Shown here: positions 1 through 12,200 of the stretch, piece by piece
Position numbering within the stretch: position 1 is the stretch's first letter
Layout: each line of letters opens with the position of its first letter
Source: Ramazzottius varieornatus
Taxonomy: Eukaryota > Tardigrada > Eutardigrada > Parachela > Ramazzottiidae
Length of the DNA stretch: 64,000 nt
Direction of reading: 5' to 3'
Assembly: GCA_001949185.1 (NCBI GenBank)
Contig: BDGG01000001.1
Coordinates: 3,489,324-3,553,323 of the forward strand
The notes under the pieces: generated by a model
Databases searched by the model: none
What the model saw: only the letters and a program-made list of their open reading frames with translations
What the model was told of the DNA's origin: nothing
Program-made: the position numbers and the translations under genes

Positions 1-3000
1 TTCCTTCCCACTGATGCCCACCCCGATATGCGCAGTCTGAATCATGGCCACATCATTAGCGCCATCTCCAATCGCCAACGTGATGTCTTTCGGATAATGA
101 GTCTTGACTAGCGAAACCACATCAGCTTTCTGCATAGGAGACACTCTGCAGCAAATCACGGCGTCACAGAGGGTGGCCAGATCCAAGAAATCCTTCCTCA
201 GATCCATCGCTAACGCGTACGTCAACGCTCGCCCGTCGACTATCAACCCCGCGCCGTTCTCCGGGTGCAGCATCTCCTTGATGTCATTCTTGAACTTGAA
301 CAAGACTTCCCGCACTCGATCTAGAGAGGTCTCGTTGACCGTAAACAGTGTCATGTCTCTGTTCAACAAGTTGCAACTATGGCCAATGTTGATTGCTGTC
401 TCCATTTTGTCGCCTGTTAAAACCCAAATCTTGATGTTAGCTTTTCTCAAAGCGGCAATGCAGTGAGAAACGCCTTCTTGGAGGCGGTCTTCGATCGCGG
501 TGGCGCCAAGGAGCTGCAGGTTCCTCTCGATCGCGTTACAGGCTTCGGACACCTTCAAAACATGAACCACAATAAAGTAAGACAATCATAATTTGGTATT
601 AACTGATAAAAAAATGAGTAAAATCCACTAAATAATTAATTTAAGATCGATAAAAGTACTCGCCTGTTCTCTTCGTCGGTCCATGCTGGTCGAAGCTCTA
701 TGATAGTTCTTCTTCCATTCGTTGTAGAAGTCTGGCATGATTTCCGCTGTGGCAACGCACAACGTACGGAAACCTCTTTCGGCGAACCTTTCTAGCTGCT
801 GCATGGTCTGCTCCAGATACGGCTGATGAGGAGCCAATCGATCACAGATGACTGTGTCCGCTCCCTTACACGTCAAAAGGATGCGCCCTTCCGGAGTTCG
901 CACCAAAACCGACATTCGCTTCCGATCACTGGTAAACTCGAGAATCTCCAGCAGCTCGTACTGTAACATGTCGTGCCTAAAAACAGAGCAAAGAATTTCT
1001 AAGCGGAGTCGTCTCCTTGCTTATCAAACAAAGGCGGAAACTCGTACTCGCGCTTACACACACCTGCATACAGTGAACCCCCATACACACTACAACGCTC
1101 AGGTATGCAGGTGCTTGATTTTCTGTACTTCCCCATTATCCATACACCTGCACTCAGCGACCCCATCTTGACTGTAGTGTATCAGCATGTAGGTGTGTGA
1201 TTTTGTGTATTACTCATTCCACTACATTCCTATCTTCACGTACTTGATTTCGCCTTTGCTGTTGTCACCACGAGATCGCGCCCGGATAGTCAGGTGATGA
1301 GGCTCGCGTTTAATGAACGTGTAGTCCAAGTTCGCCGCTGCCTTGACCAGTGCGGCTTCGTCCGGTGAGGCCGCCAAATAAACTGGTTGGTTCGGGTTGT
1401 CGGGATTCGGCTCGGTGACGACGGTATGACAGATGCTCAAGGCCAGGAGGAAGTCGTTAATCGGTTTTGCCACGGGCGTATTCCCTCTTAGAGTTTCACT
1501 CAGGTTTGTGTCTACAAAGTCTTCGGAAGTAGCTAGAGCGTCTCCGTACACCACCCCACCAACACTGCACTGCCGGAAAATCATCTTATTTTCTGTCAGC
1601 GTGCCGGTCTTGTCCGAGAAGACGTACTTCACCTGCAGAAACGACAGTTTATGGTATTCTTGTGGCTTTCTTGTTATTTTTCCTCCCTTAGCCCTTTTTT
1701 TATGGACAACGTCACCCAAGGGACTGAAAATAGTCTCTGTTGCGTATGGGCACCTAATTTCCAGCTACAACTGTCCTTGACCGGAAGTGCAACAAGTAAC
1801 TGATACTGCATCACGACCGGCTACCATGGGCATCCGTCACTCGGCTAAACATAACGCCCTCTAACCGCTGCACATAGAGGAAAGTGCAAAGCTGTAGCGA
1901 CGAAAAAGAAAATCGATAGGGAACCAACTTAGGAGAGTACCGCAACGTTATACGCGTCGGCGGTGACATGGTCCTTCGGTTTACCGCTCTGCAAGTCAAA
2001 CACATCCTACATTTCCTGCCGCGTGCTGCATTACAACAAAGGCCGAATGTCAAGCTTAGTTTGCTGATCGGTTATATAGCGAGCAGCACTTTTTATGCGC
2101 ATCTCCGAGTTCCTGGAGGATGGCGTGCAAAGGGTCTCTCCCTAAGATACCCTAACTGCTGACTGGTGTGATTCAGAAAATTTCCCGATAGACATACCTG
2201 GCCGAGGTCTTCGTTCAAGTTGGAGGTTCGAGCCACGGCTGGAGTGTTTGTAGTTTTATCGTACATATCCAGGTCCTGCAAAAAAAATCGATAACTGCAG
2301 AGAACACCGTAAGACAACATGCTCGAAAAAATCACATCACATCCCGCGACGCGCTCAGTCAGAACAGACACATTGAGACAGTACGAATGGCAACCGAAAA
2401 CCATTTGTGTGGAATCTTAAACGAGGCGAACTAACTTGTACAAACGAGAAACAACTTTCGCGCATATCAAAGACCATGCATTTCAAATAAAAGAAATTCA
2501 GCGTTCGGAAAAATTTAGAGTTCGAATTACTACCAAACATTTGTCCTTTCTATTTTCTTTGAGCAAAATACATACCCAGCTGACGAAGAGTGTCTGAAAG
2601 AGGCGGACCATTTCCAGTGTAACTTGTAAGCTGATGGGGATGAGGTTATTGTAGAGAATAATGAAGGTCAGGAAGCTGAAGCCGAAGTTGGTCGAGTCCA
2701 ACGCTTCTCCCAAATACCAGTCTGTTTGCCGATGGCCTTTTGTCCAAATCGTACTCCCAACTGCACTGACCAAACAGAGGATAACGAGGAGAGCGAACAT
2801 CATGACGATTTGCCGATTAGCAAACTCGTCCAGTTGAGATCTTTTCAGGCGAATAATCGCACTCTGTTTACTGTTGCGCATCAGCTTGCTGTCATGTCCC
2901 GTGAAGATGACGATACCAAAGACCCATTCGGTGTTCTTGAGACGAGAGCCTCGTAGCAGTAACTGTTCAGGTCCAAGAGCGATGACTTGCCGACCTGACG

Positions 3001-4021
3001 GACGAATATTGCCCGTGAAGTCGTATAGATGACGGTTGGGAGCTGGAAGAACCATAAGACCATTTTGACTACTACTATTTCAGTGTCTGCTTACTGTATT
3101 CTACCTTCGCATTCAATCGTGCCATCCAAAGCCATCAGATCGTCCACTGCAAAGAAAAACGAGACGAACATTCTGACATTTTACATTTGAAGAGTGACGC
3201 GAAAGAACTTACCTGCTTGCAGCTGAGCTGTTTCGGGCAAAGACAGACGAGTCTTCAGATTGGTTTCTCCATCCAAGTTTGATGTCTCGATGTAGCACAC
3301 CCCATGAGGCTCACTAGACGACAGCAGGATCAGGTCCGAGGGAAACTCTTCGTTGTTGCGCACCTTCACCACGTCACCGACCATAATCTTTGACCATTTT
3401 GTTTCTTCAAACCCGAAACTCGATTTCAACGCCAACACTTTACGATTGTTGGCGATATTGTCCGCTTTCCTCCGTTTGGCATCCTCGAAGATTTCTTTAC
3501 AAGCCGAGACGAAGAGGATGAAGGACAGTGGCATAAGCGTCGTAAATCTTCCGGTGGGCGAAACATCAGGTATCTGTTGCAGGCAAGCAATGAAGAGGAA
3601 AAAGGCATTGGAGTAGCGCCGAAATGATTCGAAAAAGAAGAGTGGCAAGAAGGTAATGGCATTGTATTTGGCAGTACTGACTGCAAACAACCATAGGGTA
3701 TTTACTCACGAAGTGGGAGCTGGGTAAACAAATGCGCCAGATCGTTTTCCCAAATAGCGCACGCTTCCAGCCAACATCACGGAAAACGTACGCCATTTAC
3801 GGAAAATGATCTGGTTGAGAATCTATGGAACTTATTGTAACTTGGGTATTTGCGTTACCTGTATTTGAGCAAAAGGATACAGGTTGTGGTTGTTTATTGA
3901 TGAGAATAACACGGTTGACGGGTGGCGGTTGCTGTTCTGGCGAGCTCTGGCCCGATGCGGATCGAGAAGAGACTCCCGATACACCGTGAGCAATGTTGGA
4001 ATACGACAAGGGGAATACCAT
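1..4021 (-). CDS. ATP8A: P4-ATPase phospholipid flippase, ATP8A type (5' part)
   Basis: Class IV P-type ATPase that moves aminophospholipids (family knowledge: phosphatidylserine, with a CDC50 partner) to the cytosolic leaflet. Exons, transcription order: 4021-3859, 3683-3213, 3146-3105, 3042-2576, 2275-2198, 1632-1244, 976-664, 552 to the window edge. They join in frame to 825 codons; the C-terminal membrane domain lies off the left end. Seen: N-terminal RVILINK block, [19 protein letters not shown], actuator loop NLDGETN, phosphorylation motif SDKTGTLT, nucleotide-domain KGADTVI, hinge GDGAND. The start ATG (4021) has a GCCATGG context with an in-frame stop just upstream. The first intron holds a MITE copy. 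The intron after exon 7 appears to be GC-AG. Family assignment is firm; ATP8A over other P4 subfamilies rests on the STAKYN and [12 protein letters not shown] blocks. Confidence 0.95.
1058..1200. repeat. Tandem palindromic repeat in flippase intron
   Basis: Two tandem units of roughly 70-75 bp, each opening with CACCTGCA and closing with an inverted (G)CAGGTG or TAGGTGTGTGATTTT. It resembles a duplicated small foldback element. It lies in the intron between the sixth and seventh flippase exons. Confidence 0.5.
3737..3814. mobile_element. MITE family A copy in flippase intron 1
   Basis: 78-bp core palindrome: CCAGATCGTTTTCCCAAATA and GCGCACG on the left, mirrored by CGTACGCCATTTACGG and AAAATGATCTGG on the right. 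The outer ends are less clear than in other copies. It lies wholly inside the first intron (3684-3858). Confidence 0.7.
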
Positions 4022-5131
4022 GGCTACCGTTCACTCGATGGAAATCCCCCACGCTGACAGGAAACGTAGTACAGGAGGATGTACAAACCTCATGCGCATC
4101 GTCCGCGTCAAGGTAACCCACAAACGGCGATGCAGCTGACCATCTGGGTTAGTTCAGCTGTAGTCTTTGGTGCTGCTTTCAACTGGTACGGAATCCATCA
4201 ACCAGGCAACCAACCTCAAAACTTCCAGTGGTCTCGTCTCGCCGACTGTTTCTTCCTGTATCCGGCGTACCTATCCCAAACCTAGAAAAATCGTTAGATC
4301 ACACAACAAGGAGAAGGGGAATCTGCCGTATGGACGAAGTGACGAACAAGGACATGAATCACAATAAGAGATTGCGATTTCCGTTTGTGTATGATGCTGC
4401 GAGACTCACGATGGGAGAAGTCGTACTCGTACTTCCGGCGATTGGTCACTTGATTACCTTACAAAACAACACGTTGATTGAGCTCGTTCATCTGCTTTGG
4501 TCTGTGGGTTTTCCTAGTCCCCGAAGCCATCGTGGGTCTCCGAACCAGATTCGAACCTGGGGCACTGATTGACTGAAGAAGTTTTGATCTAGAAGTACAA
4601 TGCTTCCTCAAACCTAAGTTCGAACCAAAGACGCAGCTCTGATTTCCGTGGGTTTGACTGCAAAAGCACTGAAAATTCCGGCGTGATCAAACAATTGAAA
4701 CGCTTCTCCAAAAACATTCGAATCGCTATCGAGCTCAAAAGATCGGTCCCCTTCTGTACACCGACAACAAGATACTCAGAAACAACGATACAGAGATATC
4801 TGACTAGCATCGAAGACTTATAAACAACAAAACGTTGAGCATCAAACACGACCATCCTTCTTTGCTGCAGCTTTCAGCATCGACGTCTCGACGACTGGTA
4901 GAGGTTTCTGGATTCGTCTTCACGGTAGACGCTTCCTTGGGTCGTGCAGATTGGTTCCCGATGCCTGGATCACTTCCGTGTCGCATGCTTTGGCCAATTG
5001 GATGTTAGTCTTCTTGCGGCGGCGGAGACCTGCAACAGAAGGAAGATGGATGAAAATCATTTCCGGGTTCGCATTGTTACACTAGGGGCCGGGTGCAGAA
5101 CACAACGAACGAAGAATGGGAGTTTATTCTA
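4022..5131. other. Interval between flippase and small secreted gene; no firm gene
   Basis: Expected to hold the flippase promoter and 5' UTR on the minus strand. One minus-strand stretch looks exon-like: after a good acceptor at about 5028 a frame of roughly 36 codons begins with LRRRKKTNIQLAKAC and ends near 4918. It could be a 5' UTR exon, an unrecognised terminal exon or chance. I could not connect it in phase to either neighbour. Confidence 0.3.
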
Positions 5132-5464
5132 CTAGCCTTCTCCAATGGGCTTCCATGGTTGAGGGAGCTTCTTGGCTGCGCTAAAACATACATGGTGACG
5201 ATAACATCAGGATCGTTCACGTAAAGAAAGCACACAGGTAAAGGGAGCAAGAAAGCAGTAAGAGACTTACGCAATAATCATGTCGACGAGCTCCTTGGGC
5301 AACTTCCTGTTCAGCAAGACACGGACTTCGCCTTGCGTTGCTTCCTTCTCGGTTCCTTTGACAATGGTGGCTTGCTCCCTGATGCATTTGCTCTTGTTCG
5401 GGCCAGCAGAGACGGACACGATCATGAGAAGAGCCAGCAGGCATGCGACGAAGTATCCCTTCAT
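5132..5464 (-). CDS. Small secreted protein, 80 aa, unrecognised
   Basis: Two coding exons (5464 to about 5272, and 5182-5132). The first carries a clear signal peptide (MKGYFVACLLALLMIVSVSAG) and a short mature chain with one cysteine (SKCIREQ). The second adds the C-terminus AAAKKLPQPWKPIGEG. The splice uses a GTAAGT donor inside an alanine codon. An acceptor lies directly before the start codon region (cttttccag, about 5480), so a 5' UTR intron is likely. A TATA box sits about 130 bp upstream of the ATG. Mature length is about 60 residues and looks lysine-rich and amphipathic. No family recognised; a secreted peptide or effector is inference only. Confidence 0.7.
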
Positions 5465-5592
5465 CCTGAATCTGGGAACCTGGAAAAGACACGAGCAAGC
5501 AAAACAGCAGTAAAGTTGATACTTAGAAACTTGGGGGCTCGAATCGATCAGAGCCAAAGAAGACAAAAAATGACACATGCCTTTCATGGCTC

Positions 5593-5599
5593 TTTTATA
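5593..5599 (-). promoter_or_regulatory. TATA box of the 80-aa secreted gene
   Basis: TATAAAA on the minus strand, within CTATAAAAGA. It lies 130 bp upstream of the start codon and upstream of the inferred 5' UTR intron, so transcription probably starts near 5565-5570. Confidence 0.55.
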
Positions 5600-6216
5600 G
5601 CATTCAGGTGAATAAGAAAGTCGACGTGAATCTCGGCGGAAACCGTTCAGGCAGATTCAATTCTAAACTTCATACGTACGAGCTCTTTCTCCATGAAACA
5701 AAGGCTGGAGTCACTGCCCACTGGGATCCAGGGATCTGATAACATTTACATCTTACGATAAAATGAACGTACTTGAAGCTTCGCCGCCTTTGCGGCACTG
5801 ACCAGTGTCCCTCGAACTTTGTCTGGACTTTGAAGCATTCAACCGTACCCCCTTACCCTAATAGCGTTACATGAGAATCCTGATACGCTTTTGGTGGGCC
5901 GTACCCTGCAAGGTGAATGCAGGTTGTTTTCAGGTTGCCAATCAAGTCGCTGCGTATAGTTATCGCAAACTGTATTATCACTTTCTGGTGGAGTTAAGTG
6001 GACAATCGTTCTTTGGACTTCAGACTTGGACGGAAACTCTTCAAGGATCATCCTTCGTATGAGTACGTACCGTATGACACTTCTGTTGTCGTTATTGTTT
6101 TGAGGCCTGGTTCAAGGTAGTCGTCACGCGTTCATGGAGAACATCGCCTGTTTGAACAGAGAAACTTGGATGGGATATCGTTGACGTCTTCATCAAATAC
6201 TGCACGTCGCTTTGTC
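5600..6216. other. Divergent intergenic region, no gene seen
   Basis: Separates the minus-strand secreted gene from the plus-strand SORL1 gene and presumably holds both promoters. No convincing coding exon on either strand. Confidence 0.5.
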
Positions 6217-9200
6217 ATGGATGACTTCCGGAGTCTTCTGTGGAGCTGCATCTTCACCTGTCTACTTATTCCACTGTGCACAACCCTCAGGAATGGAGAT
6301 ACAGGATGGACAGAATCGAGTTCGGAAAGCCAGTATCTTTTCTCGAGCCATAACAGTGAAGACGCGTATCCTAATGATGACAAACAAAATGCTCGTTTCC
6401 GCCGAGCGGTCAGTTCCTCTTCGGATCCCGGGAACGTCACCATTGACACGGATATAGTCACAACTGTATGTTGAACAGGTTTCGTCTGAGCGAATGGTGT
6501 TGTTGAATTGGTTGGATCCTTCTTTAAATTTATTTCGTTATCCAGATTGACACGATGGACCACAACGACCAACTGTACCTGAATATTCCCGGGAACGGAA
6601 ATCCGCTGGTATTTGCCTTCACCAGGATGCAAAATTACTCTTCGAACTTCACCAGCCGATTGTTCGTGTCGACCGATTACGGAAAGACGTATGATAATGT
6701 GTCAGCCACTTCAAAGCTGAGACTGGCGGATGGTCGTGTGGCGAAGATTCACTCGTGCGTTAAGTCGCCTTCCTCAACGAACCACGTAAGTTTGTTGATA
6801 TTCCTGCTACTTCGGAATCCTTTTGTGCTTAGGACTTGGCTTCTAACCGTTGCAGTATGTTTTCACTGACGTGGAAAACAAAGTCCTGTTTACAACCGCG
6901 GACGGATGTCAGACTTTCATGCGTCGAAATCCGCCCTTTGTCCCTTTCGAAATCAATGTCGACCCAAATAATTCTGATGTGCTCTTCGGGCGCGAGGAAA
7001 AGGATCTGAAGAGGCGTTTGTGGCTGTCGGTAGATTTTGGTACGAGCTGGAAAGCCGTGGAAGAATACGTGATGGCTGCGATATTCGAAAAACATCCCGC
7101 GTTCGATTTGAACGGAAGTAAGTCTTAACTCTTGTTTCCTTTATTGAATTCATCGTTAATTAGATGACGTTTTTGCTAGGTACAACAATGTACATCACTC
7201 GTATGAAGCCTAACGGTAAACAGGATCTTCTCCGATCCTCTACGTATTTCATGAACGACGCGAAGACCGAGAAGTTGATTGCGGACGTTGAAGAGTTCGA
7301 AATGATGGGCAACTTCCTCTTTGCGACGAAGAACGAGGTATGTGATGTATTTCTGTCCCAGGAACTGCTTTGATATCTCGATAGCACTGAACTGTACATC
7401 CGGCCTCATTCGGGTACTTTACATTACAGAGTGCTGAACCGGGGCGAAAAAGCACGTTGAGTTTATGGGTGTCTTATCAGCGGAAGCCATTTCAGCGTGC
7501 TGACTTTGGGTTTGGGTCTGACCGTACCGTCAAAGTGAGTCATTCTCAACAAGTCATCACATACTTTTACCTTATTGTTCATGAGGAATGCAGTAGCATT
7601 TTGTGCGTTTTTTCTTCTTTTTAGGATTACTTTGTGTCGAATGCCACAGATGTGCAAGCCGTCGTGGCCGTCACTTTCGACAACAACCAGAGCGACATTT
7701 ACTTTTCCGCGCCTGGATCGGTTAGCTTTAGCCGGTCGCTGGAGAATGTACTGTTTTATCATCCAAGTCCATCGATTGGGAAATTCCAGTCCCTAAAGTA
7801 TGTAGTATGTACCACCCTTGACACGTAATGTACACAACCACCGGAAGTGTGATTGATAGTATCAGAATGTCTACCCACTAGTCAGGGTGTAGACAGTCGA
7901 TACGTCATCGCGGCTTGATATTATCTGTCTTCCCAAAACGAACAAGTTAGAGTTGAACTATACATTGTTTTACAGAGACTTCTGGAACCACCCAAAACCG
8001 TTCGCGGAAATCTACAGCGTGAAGGGTCTTCGCGGAGTCTTCATTGCTAACCAGCTGGTGAAAGACGAAACTGGCCATCTCGGTAATGACGTCCGGTTAA
8101 TTCTACCGGTTCGGTGTCACAACCTCTGTTGTGTTTTGCAGGTAACAGCGTCAGTCTCATATCGTTCGACAATGGGGCAAGCTGGCAGAAAATTCGTCCA
8201 CCTCGAATGGATCGCGACGGAGTCCCCACCAAGCGAGACTCGTACATTCAGCTTATGCAGACCTTTCCAGTCTTCTCACCAGCGTTTAGCCAAGGGTTGT
8301 TCTCGTCCGAAAGTGCACCCGGTCTTATCATTGGCTCTGGAGTCATCAGCGAGTCGTTGATCGGTGGTGAACAACACAGTGTCTTCGTTTCAACAACTGG
8401 GGGTAAATCCTGCAAACTTTCTCAATTCTGTTGAACTATTTCACAACATAACATCATTACTGTAGGTACCACATGGACGGAATCACTGCGCGGAGTTTAC
8501 AAGTTCGCCGTGGGAGATCACAGTGGACTGATCGTGGCAGTCAACGGCTTAGGCCGGACCAGCGATCTACTGTATAGCTGGGACGAGGGTCTTACCTGGC
8601 AGACGCTCAGGATCTCTGAGAAGAAACTCCGGGTCATCAGCATTATGACCGAAATGAACGGAATATCCCCCGTTTTCCATCTGTTTGGTACTTTGATGGA
8701 AAAGGACAACCGAACCATCCACGAATGGCAGATCATTCGGGTGAACTTAACAAAGATTTTCGACGGTTCGTTTTGTCGTGTCTCTCTTTAGTTGTACTTC
8801 GCTTGAATACTCAATGCATGTATAAATACCGTTACAGGAAAGAAATGCGAAGACAAGGACTTCAAGGACTGGTCGTTCGAAGACCGTATCGGACATAGGT
8901 GTGTCATGGGGAAGCGCATCAACTACTCGAGAAAGAACCCTGGAAGTAAATGCTTGATGGGACATGACTTCAAGCGCAAGACCGTCACGGAAAACTGTAC
9001 TTGCCAGTACTACGACTACGAATGGTAATTCAGTTTTCAGTAACGGTGATTGTGTCAGTTACTTCTTATTAGTAATCATGCCTTTTGCTTTTAGCGATTT
9101 GGGCTTCAGACCTTCAAGGACGGTGGGTCGGGAACTCGCTTGTGAGAAGGATAACTCATCAACCTACGATCCTACAAAAACTCCCGTCACCTGCCCACCC

Positions 9201-12200
9201 GGTTCGTTCTGGATGAGAAGCAGGAAGTACCGCAAGATACCCATGAACACCTGCAATGGCGGACCCGGAAGCAAGCGCTACGAGCCGGAGAAAGTGGCTT
9301 GTCCTTGGGCTGGTATGTCAAGTCTCAGTCAGCGATTTCTCAGTATGATTACTCAGCATTTAAATCGCACTGCGTAATCTCGGCACTTATAGACAAAGGA
9401 GAGTTCTTGCTGTACGCGGCCGAAGACGTGATCAAGCGTGTGGACCTTCTTCACTTACCGCCGACAGTGACGACGCTAACGGACCTACTGGAAATTACGG
9501 GGGAGAAAGTCACTAGTCTGGACTTTGACTACTCGAAGAGCTGTATCTACTGGGCCGAAACCAAGCCCGGCAAAATAATGGTGAGAAATACCTTTGTAGC
9601 AAGGAAACAAAATGGGATGTTGGCAAGCGACTTGTACAGGATGGTTCCCCAAGTGGCGTACGCTTTCAGTCTATGACAACGAGAACACGCGCCGCTTGAG
9701 ATAACGATCGTGCTCGACTTATTTGCCGACGTCCCAAATGATCAGTGAGCCATCGAGCTGAATGAGAGACTGAAGTCTGTTTTCAGCTAACTTTGTTGCT
9801 TTACAGAAGAGTTGCTTCAACGGGCAGACTTCCCGTTCTCGAATGGCCGAAGTCGACATCGAGTACCCCGTTGGCCTGTCCTTCGATTGGATGGGTCGTA
9901 ACCTCTTCTGGCTTGACCGAACCAAGGGTCGTATCGAAGCAGTCCGCGTCGATACTGCCTTCGATGGTCGCATGCGTACCACGATCCTGAACAACTCCAC
10001 GTTACTTTCCGAAGCCACCGACTTCCTGGTCTACCCACCGAAAGGTCTCATGTTCTGGTCCGTGGTGTCTAGAGTCTCCGACTATAGCGCCATCTACCAG
10101 GCCAACATGGACGGGTCGAATGTCATCAAGCTCGATGTGTCCGTCCAGCCATACTCCCTCGCATTTGACCACAAACGCGAAAGTTTGTTGTACGCTGATC
10201 ATGTCAAACTAGAAAGTGGGGAGATTTTACTGTCGAAGACTGACGTGAAGAGAATCCTCAGTCGGAACCAGAGGGTGTGGGCGAAGAAGCTAGCGCCCTA
10301 CAGAGACTCCATCTACTTCACGGCCTTTGAGCAGACCTTCCTGGGTGTTACACATCGGTATCTGTCCAGTATCCAGAGTTTGTTACCGATTGAGAGTAAC
10401 GTGAATGCGCTGAAGGCCTTTGGTCCCAGTCTGCAGAATGGTACGAATGGGTGTTCGAAGTCGAGCTGTAAGACGCTGTGTGTCTGGCTGCCGGACAACA
10501 AAGTGACTTGTCTCTGTCCGGATGGTTTCAAGAAGGAAGGGGATAGCTGCCTGTGTCCGGATAGAAGTAAGATGGGCGAGGATGGCAGGTGTGCGATCCA
10601 GGCGTCTACGACTAGCTGCTTTGGAGAGACGCAGTTCAACTGTGGACCGGATGCGAATAACAAGACACAGTGCATCCCACGTATTTGGAGGTAAGTACAG
10701 TCTGAGCTGGAAACTCTACGATCTAACAGAACAAATTATCAGTGTTTCGCGGAATTGATAGAATCAGCAAACTCGACCGGAACATCGTTTTTTCCAGGTG
10801 GCATATCCGCAGTGTCCTTTGGCTGAAAGCGTGTGCCACTGGGAAAAACAATCTTGCCGAGTTTGTGTGCATAGATTCCATCGTTTGAAAATAATCGAGA
10901 AATCAGGTTGATATGCGAGGTTTGACAAAGTTCTCGGTTTGAAGGTGCGATGGTGACTATGATTGCTTCTCTGGTGCCGACGAGGAGGACTGCGACTCGC
11001 ACGATAGGCAGCGGTGTGGACCGGACGCCCACCAGTGTGGAGATGGTACCTGCATCCATTCTTCTTGGCTTTGTGATACAGGTAAGAAGACATCCAAAGC
11101 ATCGATCCACATGCTGCGGAGGGAAAGCTAATGTGCGGGTTTGAAGTCTGTAACTGCTTCACGTATGATTGTCTCTAGATTTTGATTGCACTGACCGCAG
11201 TGATGAGACTAACTGCAGCCACGCATCGCCACAGAATATCACCTGCAGCGGTCTACAGTTCAAGTGCGCCGACGGGGAAAAGTGCATCCCGCTGGGATGG
11301 AAGTGTGACGGGCAGAGTGGTACTATAAGTTTCTTTCACAATAAATTATTTTGGAATTGGGATTGAGAAGTTGCGCTTTTTCAGACTGTCCCGACAGTTC
11401 CGACGAACTTTCCTGTTCGAACTCGACAGCCAACAACACGCACTGCGGATCTGGCTACTTTCAGTGTAAAGGAGAACCGCAGTGCCTGCCTGTGAACTGG
11501 CAATGCGATGGAGAAGTGAGTATTCGGATAATGGCGCACTGAAGTTTACTTCGACTAAGTATTAAACCACCGTTACAACTCCAGGTTGAATGCGCGGACG
11601 GTTCCGATGAGGTAATCACCTGCCTGATATCATTTGGATGTTCTTTCTGTTTTACAGTCAGTAATATTCGTGTTTTTTTTCTTTAGGAGCATTGCCCAGG
11701 TCAAAACGGGACATGTCTGCCATTCCAGTTCCAGTGCAAGAACAGCCACTGTATCCTTTCGAACTACGTATGCGACGGGATGGACGATTGTGGTACGACG
11801 TTTGTTGTGGGATAATATTGGATGAGAACTCTTTCCCTTTTAATCAGTGGTTCTTTGTCTCTCAAACGTTAGTTGTTGACTAGAGTGAATGCACTTTCTT
11901 GTAGGCGATGGCGCTGACGAAGTGAACTGTTCGGGGACAACATGGCCGGCACCCTTATTGCCCACTTATAATTGCACTGAGATGAACATGCTCAGCTGTG
12001 GGGATGAGACTTGCTACCCAGCCGCCTGGAAATGCGATGGTAAGAATTGCAAGTGGGATCTGTCTGGACTGTCGAGTGAAAAGCCGGCCTTTTTTCAACT
12101 TTTCCAGGGACGAACGATTGCGTCACCGGCGAGGACGAGAAAGGGTGTTCTGACAGCGAACCAGAATACGTTCGATGTGATATGAACGGTACGATTCTCT

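Noticed and set aside
4538-4566. tRNA-like T-arm (GGTTCGAATCTGG on the minus strand)
   Set aside because: No matching acceptor stem, D arm or anticodon arm in the expected positions on either strand.
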